A stretch of DNA of 56,237 bases, taken from positions 1-56,237 of the forward strand of contig JALFTI010000013.1 of the NCBI GenBank assembly GCA_022778585.1, written 5' to 3'. Position 1 is the stretch's first letter, and every line of letters starts with the position of its first letter. Position numbers and translations under genes: made by a program. Origin of the DNA: Pygmaiobacter massiliensis. Its GTDB lineage: Bacteria; Bacillota; Clostridia; Oscillospirales; Ruminococcaceae. Under the pieces are notes generated by a model, which did no database searches, had not been told where the DNA came from, and saw only the letters and a program-made list of their open reading frames with translations. Of this stretch, positions 16,228 to 25,690 are shown in pieces.

Positions 16228-17703
16228 ATGAGCTTCGGATCGGTGGATTTCGTTTTGTTCTTCACCTGTTCGGTTCTGGTTTATTTTGTGCTGCCAAAGC
16301 AGCTGAAAAATGTGTGGCTTTTGGGCTGCAGCTTTTACTTTTATTACAGCTTTACCACCCGCTACCTGCTTTTATTGGGCTGCGTGGTGGTGGGCACCTA
16401 CCTTTGGGCTCATCTTTTGGCCAAAGCAAACAGCGCTTTTTTGCGCAAAGGGCTGCTTTTTGTGGGCAGCTGTTCGCTTTTGGGGGTTTTGGTTGTTACC
16501 AAATACTACCAAATGCTTACCCAAACCGCTGCGGCGGCAGGGCTTAAGCTGCCGGCCCTTGCCATATACGGCCAGCCGCTGGGGGTAAGCTTTTTTGTGC
16601 TGGTGGCGGTGGGCTACCTGGTGGACCAGTACCGCAAAAAATATAAGCCCGAATCGAATCTCATCCGGTTTGGGGTGCTTATTACCTTTTTCCCGCTCAT
16701 CTCGTCGGGCCCCATCGAGCGGGGCGGCGACCTTTTGCCCCAGCTGAAAACCCCCGCCCGGTTTGACTACGAGCGGGTGCGCCGCGGTTTAAGCCGCATG
16801 CTGTGGGGCTACTTTAAAAAATTTGTGGTGGCCGATACGCTGGCCATCTCGGTGGACAAGGTGTTTGGCCAGGAGGGTACCGTTACGGTAACCGGGTTTA
16901 GCGGCCCGTTTTTGTGCCTGGCCGCGCTTTTGTTTGCCTACCAGCTTTACTGCGATTTTTCCGGCTATTCCGACATTGCCATTGGCGCCTGCCAGGTGCT
17001 GGGGCTTAAGGTGCGGGAAAACTTTGTAAGGCCGTTTTTTGCCAAAAACTTCAGCGACCTGTGGGACGGCTGGCATATTTCGCTTTCCACCTGGTTTCGG
17101 GACTACTTGTACTTTCCGCTGGGCGGCAGCCGCAAGGGGCTTTTGCGCACCTACATAAATGTAATGGTTGTTTTTCTGGTAAGCGGCCTTTGGCACGGCG
17201 CCAACTGGAAATTTGCCCTGTGGGGTGCGGCAAACGGCGTGTTTGTGGTGCTAAGCAAATGGTATACCCGCAAAGGAAGGCCGCTGGAGCGGTATAACCC
17301 TTTGCGGCGCACACCCGTTTTGTGCCGGCTGTGGCAGTTTGCGTGCTGCTTTGGCATCTTCTCGTTCTGCTTTATTTTGTTCAGGGCCAATACCTTTGCA
17401 GACGCCATATATGTATATACCCACCTGCTGGACGGCTGGCTGGGGGCTGTTATAAACCCGGGTGCGACCATAGCCTCGCTGAAGGCCATGAACATTGGCC
17501 GCAAGTTTTTGCTGTTAATGGTGCCCAGCATTGCCCTTTTGGAGTATGTGCAGTGGCGGGAAGCGCGCACCGGCAGGCAGATGGCCGATCTCTTGTTCAG
17601 CCGCCCGGTGCCGGTAAGGGTGGTATTTTGGTATTATCAGCTGCTCATGCTGGCCTTTTTTGGGGCGCTGGGCTCTTCCAACTTTATTTATTTTGGGTTT
17701 TAA
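16228..17703 (+). CDS. MBOAT O-acyltransferase (AlgI/DltB-like)
   Basis: A 491-aa multi-pass protein. The ATG at 16228 follows an ideal AGGAGGTGG and begins with the family pattern MSFGSVDFVLFF. MBOAT landmarks: FVRPFFAKNFSDLWDGWHISLS, with a histidine at 283, then the invariant histidine at 323 in SGLWHGANW. AlgI, PatA and DltB relatives move acyl groups across the membrane onto exported glycans or teichoic acids. The SGNH gene 12 bp downstream is the usual partner, as AlgJ/X is to AlgI and DltD to DltB. I infer O-acetylation or similar of the operon's polysaccharide. No dltA or dltC is nearby, which argues against D-alanylation. Confidence 0.92.
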   Translation: MSFGSVDFVLFFTCSVLVYFVLPKQLKNVWLLGCSFYFYYSFTTRYLLLLGCVVVGTYLWAHLLAKANSAFLRKGLLFVGSCSLLGVLVVTKYYQMLTQTAAAAGLKLPALAIYGQPLGVSFFVLVAVGYLVDQYRKKYKPESNLIRFGVLITFFPLISSGPIERGGDLLPQLKTPARFDYERVRRGLSRMLWGYFKKFVVADTLAISVDKVFGQEGTVTVTGFSGPFLCLAALLFAYQLYCDFSGYSDIAIGACQVLGLKVRENFVRPFFAKNFSDLWDGWHISLSTWFRDYLYFPLGGSRKGLLRTYINVMVVFLVSGLWHGANWKFALWGAANGVFVVLSKWYTRKGRPLERYNPLRRTPVLCRLWQFACCFGIFSFCFILFRANTFADAIYVYTHLLDGWLGAVINPGATIASLKAMNIGRKFLLLMVPSIALLEYVQWREARTGRQMADLLFSRPVPVRVVFWYYQLLMLAFFGALGSSNFIYFGF

Positions 17704-17715
17704 GGGGGCGAAGGA

Positions 17716-18771
17716 TTGAAACGCCTGTTTTTGGGACTTTTGCTGTTTGTGCCCTTTATTGCGCTGGTGTTTGCCACAAACCTTTATGCAGACCCCGCAA
17801 ACCTGTTTAACCGCGAATACGAACAGGCCGCGGCAGATATTTTGGCAAGCGGGCACAACGCGGCGAACCTTTCGGATATGGACGACCGCACCTTTATCAA
17901 GCTTTGCCTGGAGCAGATTGACTACCCGCTGGATACGCTGGTATTGGGCTCGTCCCGCAGCATGCAGCTGAGCCGGCAGGTGACCGGCTGTGAAAACCAG
18001 TTTACCGCCGGGGTGACCGGGGGCGATCTGCGGGACGCCATTTCTTTTTACCTTTTGGCCGACCAGCTGGGCAAACGCCCCCAGCGGGTGATTTTTGTGG
18101 TGGAACCGTGGTTTTTATCCCAAACGGGGGTGAACGCGCGGGCCCGCATTGACGAATATGTGGAATTTGCCAAAGAGGTTGGCACCACCCCCATCACCAC
18201 CCGTACCTCCCAGTGGGAAAAGGTGAAGGAGCTGTTCAGCCTGCCGTATTTTCAGTCTTCGGTTGCCTTTTTGCAGGCCGGCAAGCAGAACCAGCGCACC
18301 CCCACCGCCACCGATGAATATTGGTCCGAAACCGATATGCGCCGCCAGGACGGCAGCTACTGCTACAATGCCGCCTATCGGGAAGCTGGAAAACAGGTGG
18401 TGGACAGCCGGGTGCAGGACCTGATTAAGGTTCCGCTGGAGCTTTTGCAAAAGTTTGACGGGATGGAACCGAACTGCCAGGCCCAGCTGGAAGCCTTTTT
18501 AAAGCGCATGCAGGCAGACGGGGTGGAAGTGGTGTTAATGCTGGCCCCGTTCCACCCGGACTACTATGCCTATATGCAGCAGGACGCCGCCTTTGCGGAT
18601 GTGCTGCAGACCGAAACCTACTATAAACAACTGGCCGAGCAGCTGGGAATTCGGTGCTTTGGCTCCTATAATGCACAAAGCCTTTCGCTTACCGGCGCAG
18701 ATTTTTACGACGGGCTGCACCCCAGCGAGCAGGCGCTGGGCAAGTTTTTCCCGCAGGATTTGAAGGGCTGA
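17716..18771 (+). CDS. SGNH/DltD-like acyl-transfer partner of the MBOAT
   Basis: 351 residues: one N-terminal membrane anchor (about 2-22), then an extracellular SGNH-type domain. The nucleophile motif is LVLGSSRSMQLS, with serine near residue 78; GVTGGDLRDAISFYLL follows; and the closing Asp-His pair is in YDGLHPSEQA near 330-335. This matches DltD, AlgJ and AlgX-like partners of MBOAT enzymes. The start is TTG at 17716 after GGGGGCGAAGGA; no ATG fits. It is the last gene of the 8338-18771 operon. Direct activity on the polysaccharide is inferred from context. Confidence 0.82.
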   Translation: MKRLFLGLLLFVPFIALVFATNLYADPANLFNREYEQAAADILASGHNAANLSDMDDRTFIKLCLEQIDYPLDTLVLGSSRSMQLSRQVTGCENQFTAGVTGGDLRDAISFYLLADQLGKRPQRVIFVVEPWFLSQTGVNARARIDEYVEFAKEVGTTPITTRTSQWEKVKELFSLPYFQSSVAFLQAGKQNQRTPTATDEYWSETDMRRQDGSYCYNAAYREAGKQVVDSRVQDLIKVPLELLQKFDGMEPNCQAQLEAFLKRMQADGVEVVLMLAPFHPDYYAYMQQDAAFADVLQTETYYKQLAEQLGIRCFGSYNAQSLSLTGADFYDGLHPSEQALGKFFPQDLKG

Positions 18772-19200
18772 GCACAGCGCGCACAGGGGGCGGGGCAAAA
18801 TTTTTGCCGCCGCAAGGCTTTGGCATACTGCCTTAAAAACGCCCCTTTCGGCGCTTGCTGCGGCAAGGGCAAACCACCCGCTTTGGCCTTTTGCCGCAGC
18901 CGGTTTTGCAGCGCAGAACGCGGTGTTTTAAAAATGGCCAGGGGGCAAACGGGCTTTTGGCCTGCGGGCTTTGTAAAGCGGCCACAAAACCTTGCCGGGC
19001 GGCGTTTTGGCTTTGCCCGGGCCTTTTGCGGTTTTAAAACAGCAAAAAGCCTGCAAGACTTTTTGCCGAAGCTTGGGCTTTGCCGCCATTTTGGCTGCCT
19101 TTTAAAAACAAGCCGGCCCGCCGCACCTTTTTGGGGCGGCAAGGCCGGCCTTTTGCGCCGCTTGCGGCGGTGCCCATTTTATGGAAAAGAAGGAATGACC
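18772..19200. other. 429-bp gene-free spacer between glycan operon and nifS
   Basis: The reading frame into nifS is open from 18820, but it has no ribosome site and low-complexity composition. A short inverted repeat occurs near 18788-18811 without a T-run. No convincing promoter or terminator is seen. Confidence 0.5.
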
Positions 19201-20343
19201 ATGCAGAAGCTGCACTATTTGGACAACGCGGCCACCACCCCGGTGGACCCGGACATTGCAGACCTTTGCTGCGACACCATGAAGCAGCTGTTTGCAAACC
19301 CGTCCTCGCTTTATACGCCGGGGCTGCGGGCCCAGCAGGCCATGGAAACGGCCCGCCGACAGGTGGCCGATTCGCTTTGGGCCGAGCCGGATACCATTAC
19401 CTTTACCGCCTGCGGCACCGAAAGCGACAATATTGCGCTGCAGGGCGCTGCAAAGCGCACCGCCGGGTGGGCCAAAAATATTGTAACCACGGGTTTTGAA
19501 CACCCGGCCGTGGCCCACACGCTAAAGCTGCTGGAAAAGCAGGGCTGGCAGCTGCGGGTGGTAAACCCGGAGCCGGACGGAACCCTTAATGCGGAAAAAT
19601 TTTTGCAGGCGGTGGACAAATACACCGGCATTGCCACTTTTTTGTTCGTCAACAACGAAACCGGCGCCTTGCAGGACATTGCCAGGTTGGCCCAGCAGGT
19701 GCGGGAAAAAGCGCCGCGGGCCAGCATTCATGTGGACGGGGTGCAGGGCTGGTGCAAGCACCCCATTCACCTGCCCGAAACCGCCATTGACAGCTTTGCC
19801 CTTTCGGGCCACAAAATGCACGCCCCCAAGGGAATTGGCGCATTGTACCTGCGCAAAAACTACCGGCTGGAAGCGGTGTACGGCGGCGGCGGGCAGGAGC
19901 GGGGCCTGCGCCCCGGCACCGAAAACCTGCCGTATATTGTGGCGCTGGGCGCGGTGGCCGAACGGTACGGCAGCGGCATAAAAAAGCGGCTGGAAAAGGC
20001 CGCAGCCTTAAACGAAAGACTGCGCAGTGCGCTTTGCGGTATGGAGGGCATCGGGCTCAATTCCCCCGCCGACGCTTCGCCCTATGTGCTGAATTTTTCT
20101 TTGCCGGGCATTCGCAGCGAAACCATGCTGCACTATCTGGAGCAAAGCGGCGTGTATGTTTCCAGCGGTTCGGCCTGCAGCAAGGGCGCGGCCAGCCGCA
20201 CACTGCTTGCCATGGGCCTTGCGCCCCAGCGGGTGGACAGCGCCTTGCGGGTAAGCCTGAGCGACCGGACCACCCAGGAGGATATTGACGCGCTGTGCGA
20301 AGGGCTTAAAAGCGGTATGGCCACCCTTTTGCGCCGCCGATAA
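19201..20343 (+). CDS. nifS: Cysteine desulfurase, probable ThiI partner
   Basis: 380 residues, PLP-dependent. It removes sulfur from cysteine as an enzyme persulfide. Motifs: LDNAATTPVDP at the N-terminus, the PLP lysine K205 in ALSGHKMHAPKG, and the catalytic Cys326 in YVSSGSACSKG, typical of the IscS/NifS group. The ATG at 19201 follows AGAAGGAATG. It lies 22 bp ahead of thiI, the arrangement of Bacillus nifZ-thiI, so it probably supplies sulfur for 4-thiouridine in tRNA. No iscU or other Fe-S scaffold gene is adjacent. Confidence 0.92.
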   Translation: MQKLHYLDNAATTPVDPDIADLCCDTMKQLFANPSSLYTPGLRAQQAMETARRQVADSLWAEPDTITFTACGTESDNIALQGAAKRTAGWAKNIVTTGFEHPAVAHTLKLLEKQGWQLRVVNPEPDGTLNAEKFLQAVDKYTGIATFLFVNNETGALQDIARLAQQVREKAPRASIHVDGVQGWCKHPIHLPETAIDSFALSGHKMHAPKGIGALYLRKNYRLEAVYGGGGQERGLRPGTENLPYIVALGAVAERYGSGIKKRLEKAAALNERLRSALCGMEGIGLNSPADASPYVLNFSLPGIRSETMLHYLEQSGVYVSSGSACSKGAASRTLLAMGLAPQRVDSALRVSLSDRTTQEDIDALCEGLKSGMATLLRRR

Positions 20344-20365
20344 GCGCTGAAAGAAAGGAATGTAT

Positions 20366-21574
20366 ATGAAAGAACTGCTTTTGGCCTACCAGGGCGAAAT
20401 GGCCCTGAAGGGGCTCAACCGCGTTACCTTTGAAAACGCGGTTATGAAAACCATTAAATACCGCACCGGCGCCTACGGCGACTTTAAGGTTTACAAGGCC
20501 CAAAGCACGCTGTATGTGGAACCCAAAAACGACGACTGCGATTTGGAGGGGGCCTTCGGCGCGCTGTGCCAGGTGTTTGGGCTGGCCGCCGTAAGCCGGG
20601 CGGCCGTTTGCGAAAAGAATTTTGAAGAAATTGCCGCAAGGGCGGTGGAATATTTGAAAAAGCCGCTGGGTAAAGCCAAAACCTTTAAGGTGGAAGCAAA
20701 GCGCAGCGACAAGGCTTTTCCCATGAACTCGATGGAGCTTGCCCGCGAGCTGGGCGGCCGCCTGCTGGCCGCCTACCCCCACCTGAAGGTGGATGTGCAC
20801 CACCCCGACTGCACCGTTATGGTGGAGGTGCGCGACTACGCGGCCTATGTGCATGCCGACAAGGTGAAAGGGGCCGGCGGCATGCCGGTGGGCACCTCCG
20901 GCAAGGCCAGCGTTATGCTTTCGGGCGGGATCGATTCGCCGGTGGCCGCCTTTATGATGGCAAAGCGCGGCCTTACTTTGGCCGGCATTCACTTTGCAAG
21001 CCCGCCCTACACCAGCGAACGGGCCCGCCAGAAGGTTTTGGACCTGGCCGAACAGCTTACCGGCTGGTGCGGCCGCATGGAAATTTATGTGGTGCCCTTT
21101 ACCGAGGCCCAGGTTTATATTCGCGACCATGGGGTGGAGGATCTGTTTACCGTTTTAATGCGCCGCAGCATGATGCGGGTGGCAAACCAGATCAGCCGCA
21201 GGATTGGCGCGCAGGCGCTTATTACCGGAGAAAGCCTGGCCCAGGTGGCAAGCCAAACGCTGCCCGCCCTGGTTTGTACCGACGCCGCACAGGACCTGCC
21301 GGTGCTGCGCCCGCTGATTGGTATGGATAAGGTGGAAATTACCGAGCTTGCCCGCAAGATTGGCACCTTTGAGACCAGCATTCTGCCCTACGAGGATTGC
21401 TGTACCATTTTTACGCCGCCCCACCCCAAAACCCGCCCCCAGCTGGAGGAAATTTTGCAGGCGGAAGCGGCCTGCCCCGACCTGCCGCGGCTGGAACAGG
21501 AGGCCGCCCAGGCGGCCGAAAAGGTGCTGGCCGGGCGCGCGCTGGGCAAAAAGCAAAAGCGCCGGGAGGATTAA
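20366..21574 (+). CDS. thiI: tRNA 4-thiouridine synthetase (rhodanese-less)
   Basis: 402 residues. It adenylates and thiolates U8 of tRNA. Order: an N-terminal ferredoxin-like part starting KELLLAYQGEMALKG, a THUMP domain (about 60-165), and a PP-loop ATPase with SGGIDSPVA near 185-193. EDCCTIF near 350 holds the cysteine region used in sulfur handling. The E. coli rhodanese domain is absent, as in Bacillus, where a dedicated desulfurase passes sulfur on. I prefer the ATG at 20366: the GAAAGG site is 7 nt away but only 1 nt from the upstream ATG at 20360. Confidence 0.93.
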   Translation: MKELLLAYQGEMALKGLNRVTFENAVMKTIKYRTGAYGDFKVYKAQSTLYVEPKNDDCDLEGAFGALCQVFGLAAVSRAAVCEKNFEEIAARAVEYLKKPLGKAKTFKVEAKRSDKAFPMNSMELARELGGRLLAAYPHLKVDVHHPDCTVMVEVRDYAAYVHADKVKGAGGMPVGTSGKASVMLSGGIDSPVAAFMMAKRGLTLAGIHFASPPYTSERARQKVLDLAEQLTGWCGRMEIYVVPFTEAQVYIRDHGVEDLFTVLMRRSMMRVANQISRRIGAQALITGESLAQVASQTLPALVCTDAAQDLPVLRPLIGMDKVEITELARKIGTFETSILPYEDCCTIFTPPHPKTRPQLEEILQAEAACPDLPRLEQEAAQAAEKVLAGRALGKKQKRRED

Positions 21575-21817
21575 CCCCCAAAGCCAGGGCTTTTTGCAAA
21601 AAAACGAGTGGCCCTGCAAAGGAAAATGTTCAAAAAGGTTATTTTGCAAAAAGCGGGCGCAACCCTTTTGCAACGGGCGCATATGCTGAAAAAGAAGGGC
21701 AAACCGGCAAAAGGGCTTTTGGCCGCGCCCCTGGCGCAAGCCTTTTAACACCGGCAGCAGGCGGCCGGGTTTTTGCCCTGTGCCGAGACTGTTTGCTGCC
21801 AAAAAGGAGAAAAAGCG

Positions 21818-23104
21818 ATGCAGGCAGAGATTATTTGTGTGGGTACCGAACTGCTTTTGGGAGATATTGTGAACACCAACGCGCAGTATATCTCCAAAGA
21901 GCTGGCGGCGCTGGGAATTGCGGTTTACCAGGAGACGGTGGTGGGGGATAACCCCGCCCGGCTTACCCGGGTGGTAAACGACGCGCGCGAGCGCAGCGAC
22001 CTGCTTATTTTTACCGGGGGCCTTGGCCCCACCGATGATGATTTAACCAAGGAGACGGTGGCAAAGGCCTTTCACGAAACGCTTGTGGAGGATGCCGAAG
22101 AGCTTAGCCGGCTGGAGGCTTACTTTGCGCCCCGGGGCGGCATGCCGGCCAACAACCGCAAGCAGGCCCTGGTGCCCAGCCGGGGCAGCAAGCTGCCCAA
22201 CAGCTGCGGCACCGCCCCCGGCATTATTATGGAGGACGAAGGCAAAACCGCCATTCTGCTGCCCGGGCCTCCCTGGGAGATGCGGGCTATGTTTGAACAA
22301 TCGGTGCGGCCGTACCTGGTGCGCGCCCATGGCGGGTGCATTGTTTCCACCATGCTGCACGAATACGGCATGGGCGAAAGCAGCCTGGAGCTGCAGGTAA
22401 AGGACCTTTTGGCCGGCGCAAACCCCACCGCCGCCCTGTATGCCAAGGACAACGAGGTGGCCGTTCGGGTAACCGCCTTTGGCCCCACCACAGAACAGGC
22501 AAGCCGGCTGCGGGACGGTTTGGTGGAGCAGTTCAGGCAGCGGCTGGGCGAACTGCTTTACAGCGAAGAGGAAGAAGGCAGCCTGGAAAAAACGGTGGTG
22601 GAGCTTTTAACGCAAAAGCACCAGCGGGTGGCAGCGGCCGAAAGCTGCACCGGCGGGCTTTTGTGCCAGCGCATTACCTCGGTGCCGGGCGCTTCCCAGG
22701 TGTTTGACTACGGCGCGGTGACCTATGCGGCCAGTGCAAAACGGCGTATGCTGGGGGTGAAACCGGCGGCGCTTAAAAAATACACCGCCGTAAGCAGTAC
22801 GGTGGCAGCGCAGATGGCGTTTGGCGTGCGCCGGGCGGGCAAGGCAAACTGGGGCATTGGTATTACCGGCTACGCCGGCCCCACCGCCGACGAAGCCGCC
22901 GGCAAGCCGGCCGGCACCGTGTATGTAGCCCTGGCCGCAGAAAAGCAGGTTTGGGTGCGCCGGCTGCAGGTTTTGCGCCCCGACCGCCAGCGGGTGCGCC
23001 GCCAGGCAACCCAGCTGGCTTTGGATCTGCTGAGAAGGCAGCTTTTGGGGCTTTCCATGCCGGAATGCCGCCTGTTTGGCCGCCACGAAATAGAGGAATT
23101 TTAA
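21818..23104 (+). CDS. cinA: CinA-family protein (nicotinamide-nucleotide amidase type)
   Basis: 428 residues, full two-domain CinA. The N-terminal MoCF-like domain has AEIICVGTELLLGDIVNTNA and the TGGLGPTDDDLT loop. The C-terminal NMN deamidase domain has AAAESCTGGLLCQRITSVPGAS and GITGYAGP. It is linked to pyridine nucleotide salvage and, in some species, competence. AAAAGGAGA precedes the ATG at 21818. A gene-free 240 bp separates it from thiI with no clear terminator. The pfp gene follows after 57 bp. Confidence 0.93.
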   Translation: MQAEIICVGTELLLGDIVNTNAQYISKELAALGIAVYQETVVGDNPARLTRVVNDARERSDLLIFTGGLGPTDDDLTKETVAKAFHETLVEDAEELSRLEAYFAPRGGMPANNRKQALVPSRGSKLPNSCGTAPGIIMEDEGKTAILLPGPPWEMRAMFEQSVRPYLVRAHGGCIVSTMLHEYGMGESSLELQVKDLLAGANPTAALYAKDNEVAVRVTAFGPTTEQASRLRDGLVEQFRQRLGELLYSEEEEGSLEKTVVELLTQKHQRVAAAESCTGGLLCQRITSVPGASQVFDYGAVTYAASAKRRMLGVKPAALKKYTAVSSTVAAQMAFGVRRAGKANWGIGITGYAGPTADEAAGKPAGTVYVALAAEKQVWVRRLQVLRPDRQRVRRQATQLALDLLRRQLLGLSMPECRLFGRHEIEEF

Positions 23105-23161
23105 AAAAGCTGGCCTTTGGCCGCAAGGGCGTTTGGAACAAGAAAGGCAAAGGGAAAAGGT

Positions 23162-24388
23162 ATGTTGAGTAAAAATGTGATTATTGGGCAGTCGGGCGGA
23201 CCCACGGCGGTTATCAACGCCAGCTTAGCTGGGGTGTATACCGCGGCGCGCAGTGCCGGGGTGGCCCATATCTATGGCATGAAAAACGGTATAGAGGGGC
23301 TTTTGGCCGGCCGCATTTTGGACCTTGGCGCTGTTTTGGACAGCGAGGAGACCGTAAACCTTCTGCGGCACACTCCGTCCAGTTTTCTGGGCTCCTGCCG
23401 GTACCGTCTGCCGGAGCTTGAAACCGGAGAGGACACCTATCGGCGGCTGTTTGCCCAGCTGGAAACTTTGGGCATCGACGCCTTTTTCTATATTGGCGGC
23501 AACGATTCCATGGATACCATACACAAACTGTACCAGTATGGCCGGCGCATTGGAAGCCCCATTCGGTTTGTGGGGGTGCCCAAATCCATCGACAACGACC
23601 TGCCCGGCACCGACCACACCCCCGGCTATGGCAGCGCAGCCAAATTTATTGCCACCGTAACCAAGGAGGTCATCTGCGACGCCACCGTGTACGACACCAA
23701 AAATTTAACGGTGCTGGAGATTATGGGCCGGGACGCCGGCTGGCTGACCGGCGCCAGTGCCCTTGCAAAAGGGGAGGACTGCGACGGGCCGGACCTGATC
23801 TGCCTGCCGGAGGTTCCGTTTGACCTGGAAGACTTTTTGGCCCGGGTGGAGCAAAAGCAAAAAACCAAAAAAGCGCTGGTGGTGGCGGTAAGCGAGGGCA
23901 TTCGCACCGCGGCCGGCGGCTATGTGTGTGAACTGGCCGGCAGCGAAAAGCGCAAGGATGTGTTCGGCCACCGCATGCTGTCCGGCACGGCCCAGTTTTT
24001 GGCCGCGGTGGCAGGGGAAAGGCTTGGCTGCAAAAGCCGCGGTATTGAGCTGAATACCCCCCAGCGCTGTGCCGCCCACCTGCTTTCGGCGGTGGACGAG
24101 CAGGAAGCCTTTGAGGTGGGCAAGGGCGCCTTTGCCATTGCCCAGGCCGGGCGCACCGGCGAGATGGCCACCTTGCTGCGCCGGTCGGACGAGCCGTATG
24201 TGTGCAGTGTAAGCGCGGTGCCGGTGGTAAGCGTGGCAAACGGCGAGCAGTGTGTGCCCAAAGAATATATTGCCCCCGACGGCTATGGCGTGAACGAGCG
24301 GTTTTTGGCTTATGCCCGGCCGCTCATTCAGGGCGAGGTGGCCTGCCTTTTCCAAAACGGGCTGCCCCGCACCTTAAAGCGCCGGTAA
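23162..24388 (+). CDS. pfp: PPi-dependent 6-phosphofructokinase
   Basis: A 408-aa phosphofructokinase. Two residues that set the phosphoryl donor are PPi-type: Asp115 in IGGNDSMDT, where ATP enzymes have Gly, and Lys141 in VPKSIDND, where ATP enzymes have Gly. The N-terminus IIGQSGGPTAVINASL and the sugar-binding MGRDAGWLTG are clear. The reaction is reversible and serves glycolysis and gluconeogenesis. I start at the ATG at 23162 after GGGAAAAGG; an upstream in-frame ATG at 23117 lacks one. Confidence 0.93.
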   Translation: MLSKNVIIGQSGGPTAVINASLAGVYTAARSAGVAHIYGMKNGIEGLLAGRILDLGAVLDSEETVNLLRHTPSSFLGSCRYRLPELETGEDTYRRLFAQLETLGIDAFFYIGGNDSMDTIHKLYQYGRRIGSPIRFVGVPKSIDNDLPGTDHTPGYGSAAKFIATVTKEVICDATVYDTKNLTVLEIMGRDAGWLTGASALAKGEDCDGPDLICLPEVPFDLEDFLARVEQKQKTKKALVVAVSEGIRTAAGGYVCELAGSEKRKDVFGHRMLSGTAQFLAAVAGERLGCKSRGIELNTPQRCAAHLLSAVDEQEAFEVGKGAFAIAQAGRTGEMATLLRRSDEPYVCSVSAVPVVSVANGEQCVPKEYIAPDGYGVNERFLAYARPLIQGEVACLFQNGLPRTLKRR

Positions 24389-24415
24389 AAAAGGCCTGCA
24401 AGACCAAATATAAAC

Positions 24416-24461
24416 AAAAAAGGGAGCAAAACGCCTTTTTCTGCGTTTTGCTCCCTTTTTG
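24416..24461. terminator. Bidirectional terminator between pfp and rodA-like gene
   Basis: An 18-bp stem (AAAAAGGGAGCAAAACGC and complement) with a CTTTTTCT-like loop and T-runs on both strands. It separates the convergent genes. Confidence 0.95.
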
Positions 24462-24494
24462 CCGTGGGCGCGGTGCGCCTGCAATGTATGCTTT

Positions 24495-25616
24495 TTAGAA
24501 CAAGGTCCGTTTATTGTGGCGGTAAACGCTCAGTTCCAGGCCAATCAGCAGGTAGGTGGTAAGCACCGAGGTGCCGCCCGCCGTAAGCAGGGGCAGCGTA
24601 ATGCCAATAACCGGCAGCAAAGTAAGGTTCATGCCAATGTTAATGACCGACTGCCACACCAGTACCCCAAATACGCCGGTGCAGATAAGCGCGCCCAGCC
24701 GGTCCTGGCTGCGGAAGGCGGTGGCCACCATTTTGGCCGAAAGGCTAAACAAAAGCCCCAAAACCAGCAAACTGCCCACAAAGCCCAGCGCCTCGGAAAT
24801 GTAGGAAAAGATAAAGTCGTTTTGGGCCAGCGGAACGCTGTGGTGTTCCACCCTAAAAAAGCCCCGGCCCAAAATCTGCCCCGCACCAATGGAGATGGAA
24901 GCCTGGTTTTGCTGCCACAAAAGGTCGGGGTAATCCTGCGGATGAAACAGCGCCAGCACCCGATTTTTCTGGTAATCATCCATAATAAAAAACCACAAAA
25001 CCGGCACGGCCACTGCAACGGCGCCTACGCCCGCCAAAATAAACTTTCTTCCAATGCCCGAACAGAACAGCATGGTAAGCCCCACCAGCAAAAACACCAG
25101 CCCGGTGCCGTCGTCCCCTTGAAAGTGGATGACCAGAAGCGGAAGACACAAATGCACCAGTACCCCCGCAAGGCTTGCCGGCTCGTTCAAATGCTCGCCT
25201 TCCTGGTTTAGGTGCAAAGCAAAGGTGAGAATAAAGCTAATTTTGGCAAGTTCGGTGGGCTGCAGCGACAGGCCCATGGGCAAAGCGATCCAGGATTGGT
25301 TTGAGGTGTTGCCCGGGGCATAGCCAATAAAAAAGGTTAAAAGCACCAGCCCCCAGGTGATGGCGGCGTGAAATTTCCAGATATTGGCTAATGAGTGATA
25401 GTCCACCGTGGAAACCACCACCGCGCACCCCAGCCCCAAAATGGCCGCAAAGGCCTGTACCAGCGGGGTTTTGTAGTTTGCAAAAAAGCTGTACTGCGCT
25501 TTAGAAGCAAAATAGCTGATGGAGGTGAGCGTGACCACCGATAAGGTGGAAAGCAAAAGACAAAGCACCAGACAGGCGCGGTCGGTATTTTTCAGATAGC
25601 TGCGGATCTGTTTCAA
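24495..25616 (-). CDS. SEDS-family peptidoglycan polymerase (RodA/FtsW-like)
   Basis: 373 residues, about ten membrane segments. Family signals: QSWIALPMGLSLQPTELAKISFIL (about 126-149), FQGDDGTGLVFLLVGLTMLF, and the C-terminal GMNLTLLPVIGITLPLLTAGGTSVL (327-351). SEDS proteins join lipid II into glycan strands with a class B PBP. The lack of a division cluster and the LTLLPVTGI-type end favour RodA over FtsW, but mreBCD is not here. The ATG at 25616 follows GGAGGTCC. It is transcribed alone, divergent from tsaE. Confidence 0.88.
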   Translation of the reverse strand: MKQIRSYLKNTDRACLVLCLLLSTLSVVTLTSISYFASKAQYSFFANYKTPLVQAFAAILGLGCAVVVSTVDYHSLANIWKFHAAITWGLVLLTFFIGYAPGNTSNQSWIALPMGLSLQPTELAKISFILTFALHLNQEGEHLNEPASLAGVLVHLCLPLLVIHFQGDDGTGLVFLLVGLTMLFCSGIGRKFILAGVGAVAVAVPVLWFFIMDDYQKNRVLALFHPQDYPDLLWQQNQASISIGAGQILGRGFFRVEHHSVPLAQNDFIFSYISEALGFVGSLLVLGLLFSLSAKMVATAFRSQDRLGALICTGVFGVLVWQSVINIGMNLTLLPVIGITLPLLTAGGTSVLTTYLLIGLELSVYRHNKRTLF

Positions 25617-25690
25617 AAAAGGACCTCCGTTCCCAAAATGCCGGCGTCATACCTTATAAAGGCGGCACGCGGCAGATTTTACCTGCAGTC

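Noticed and set aside
16228-18771. dlt operon for D-alanylation of teichoic acid
   Set aside because: dltA and dltC are missing and the pair sits at the end of a glycan operon, so a glycan O-acyl role is more likely.
18820-19200. N-terminal extension of the cysteine desulfurase by about 127 residues
   Set aside because: The family starts at MQKLHYLDNAATTP and a ribosome site fits the ATG at 19201; the extension is low-complexity.
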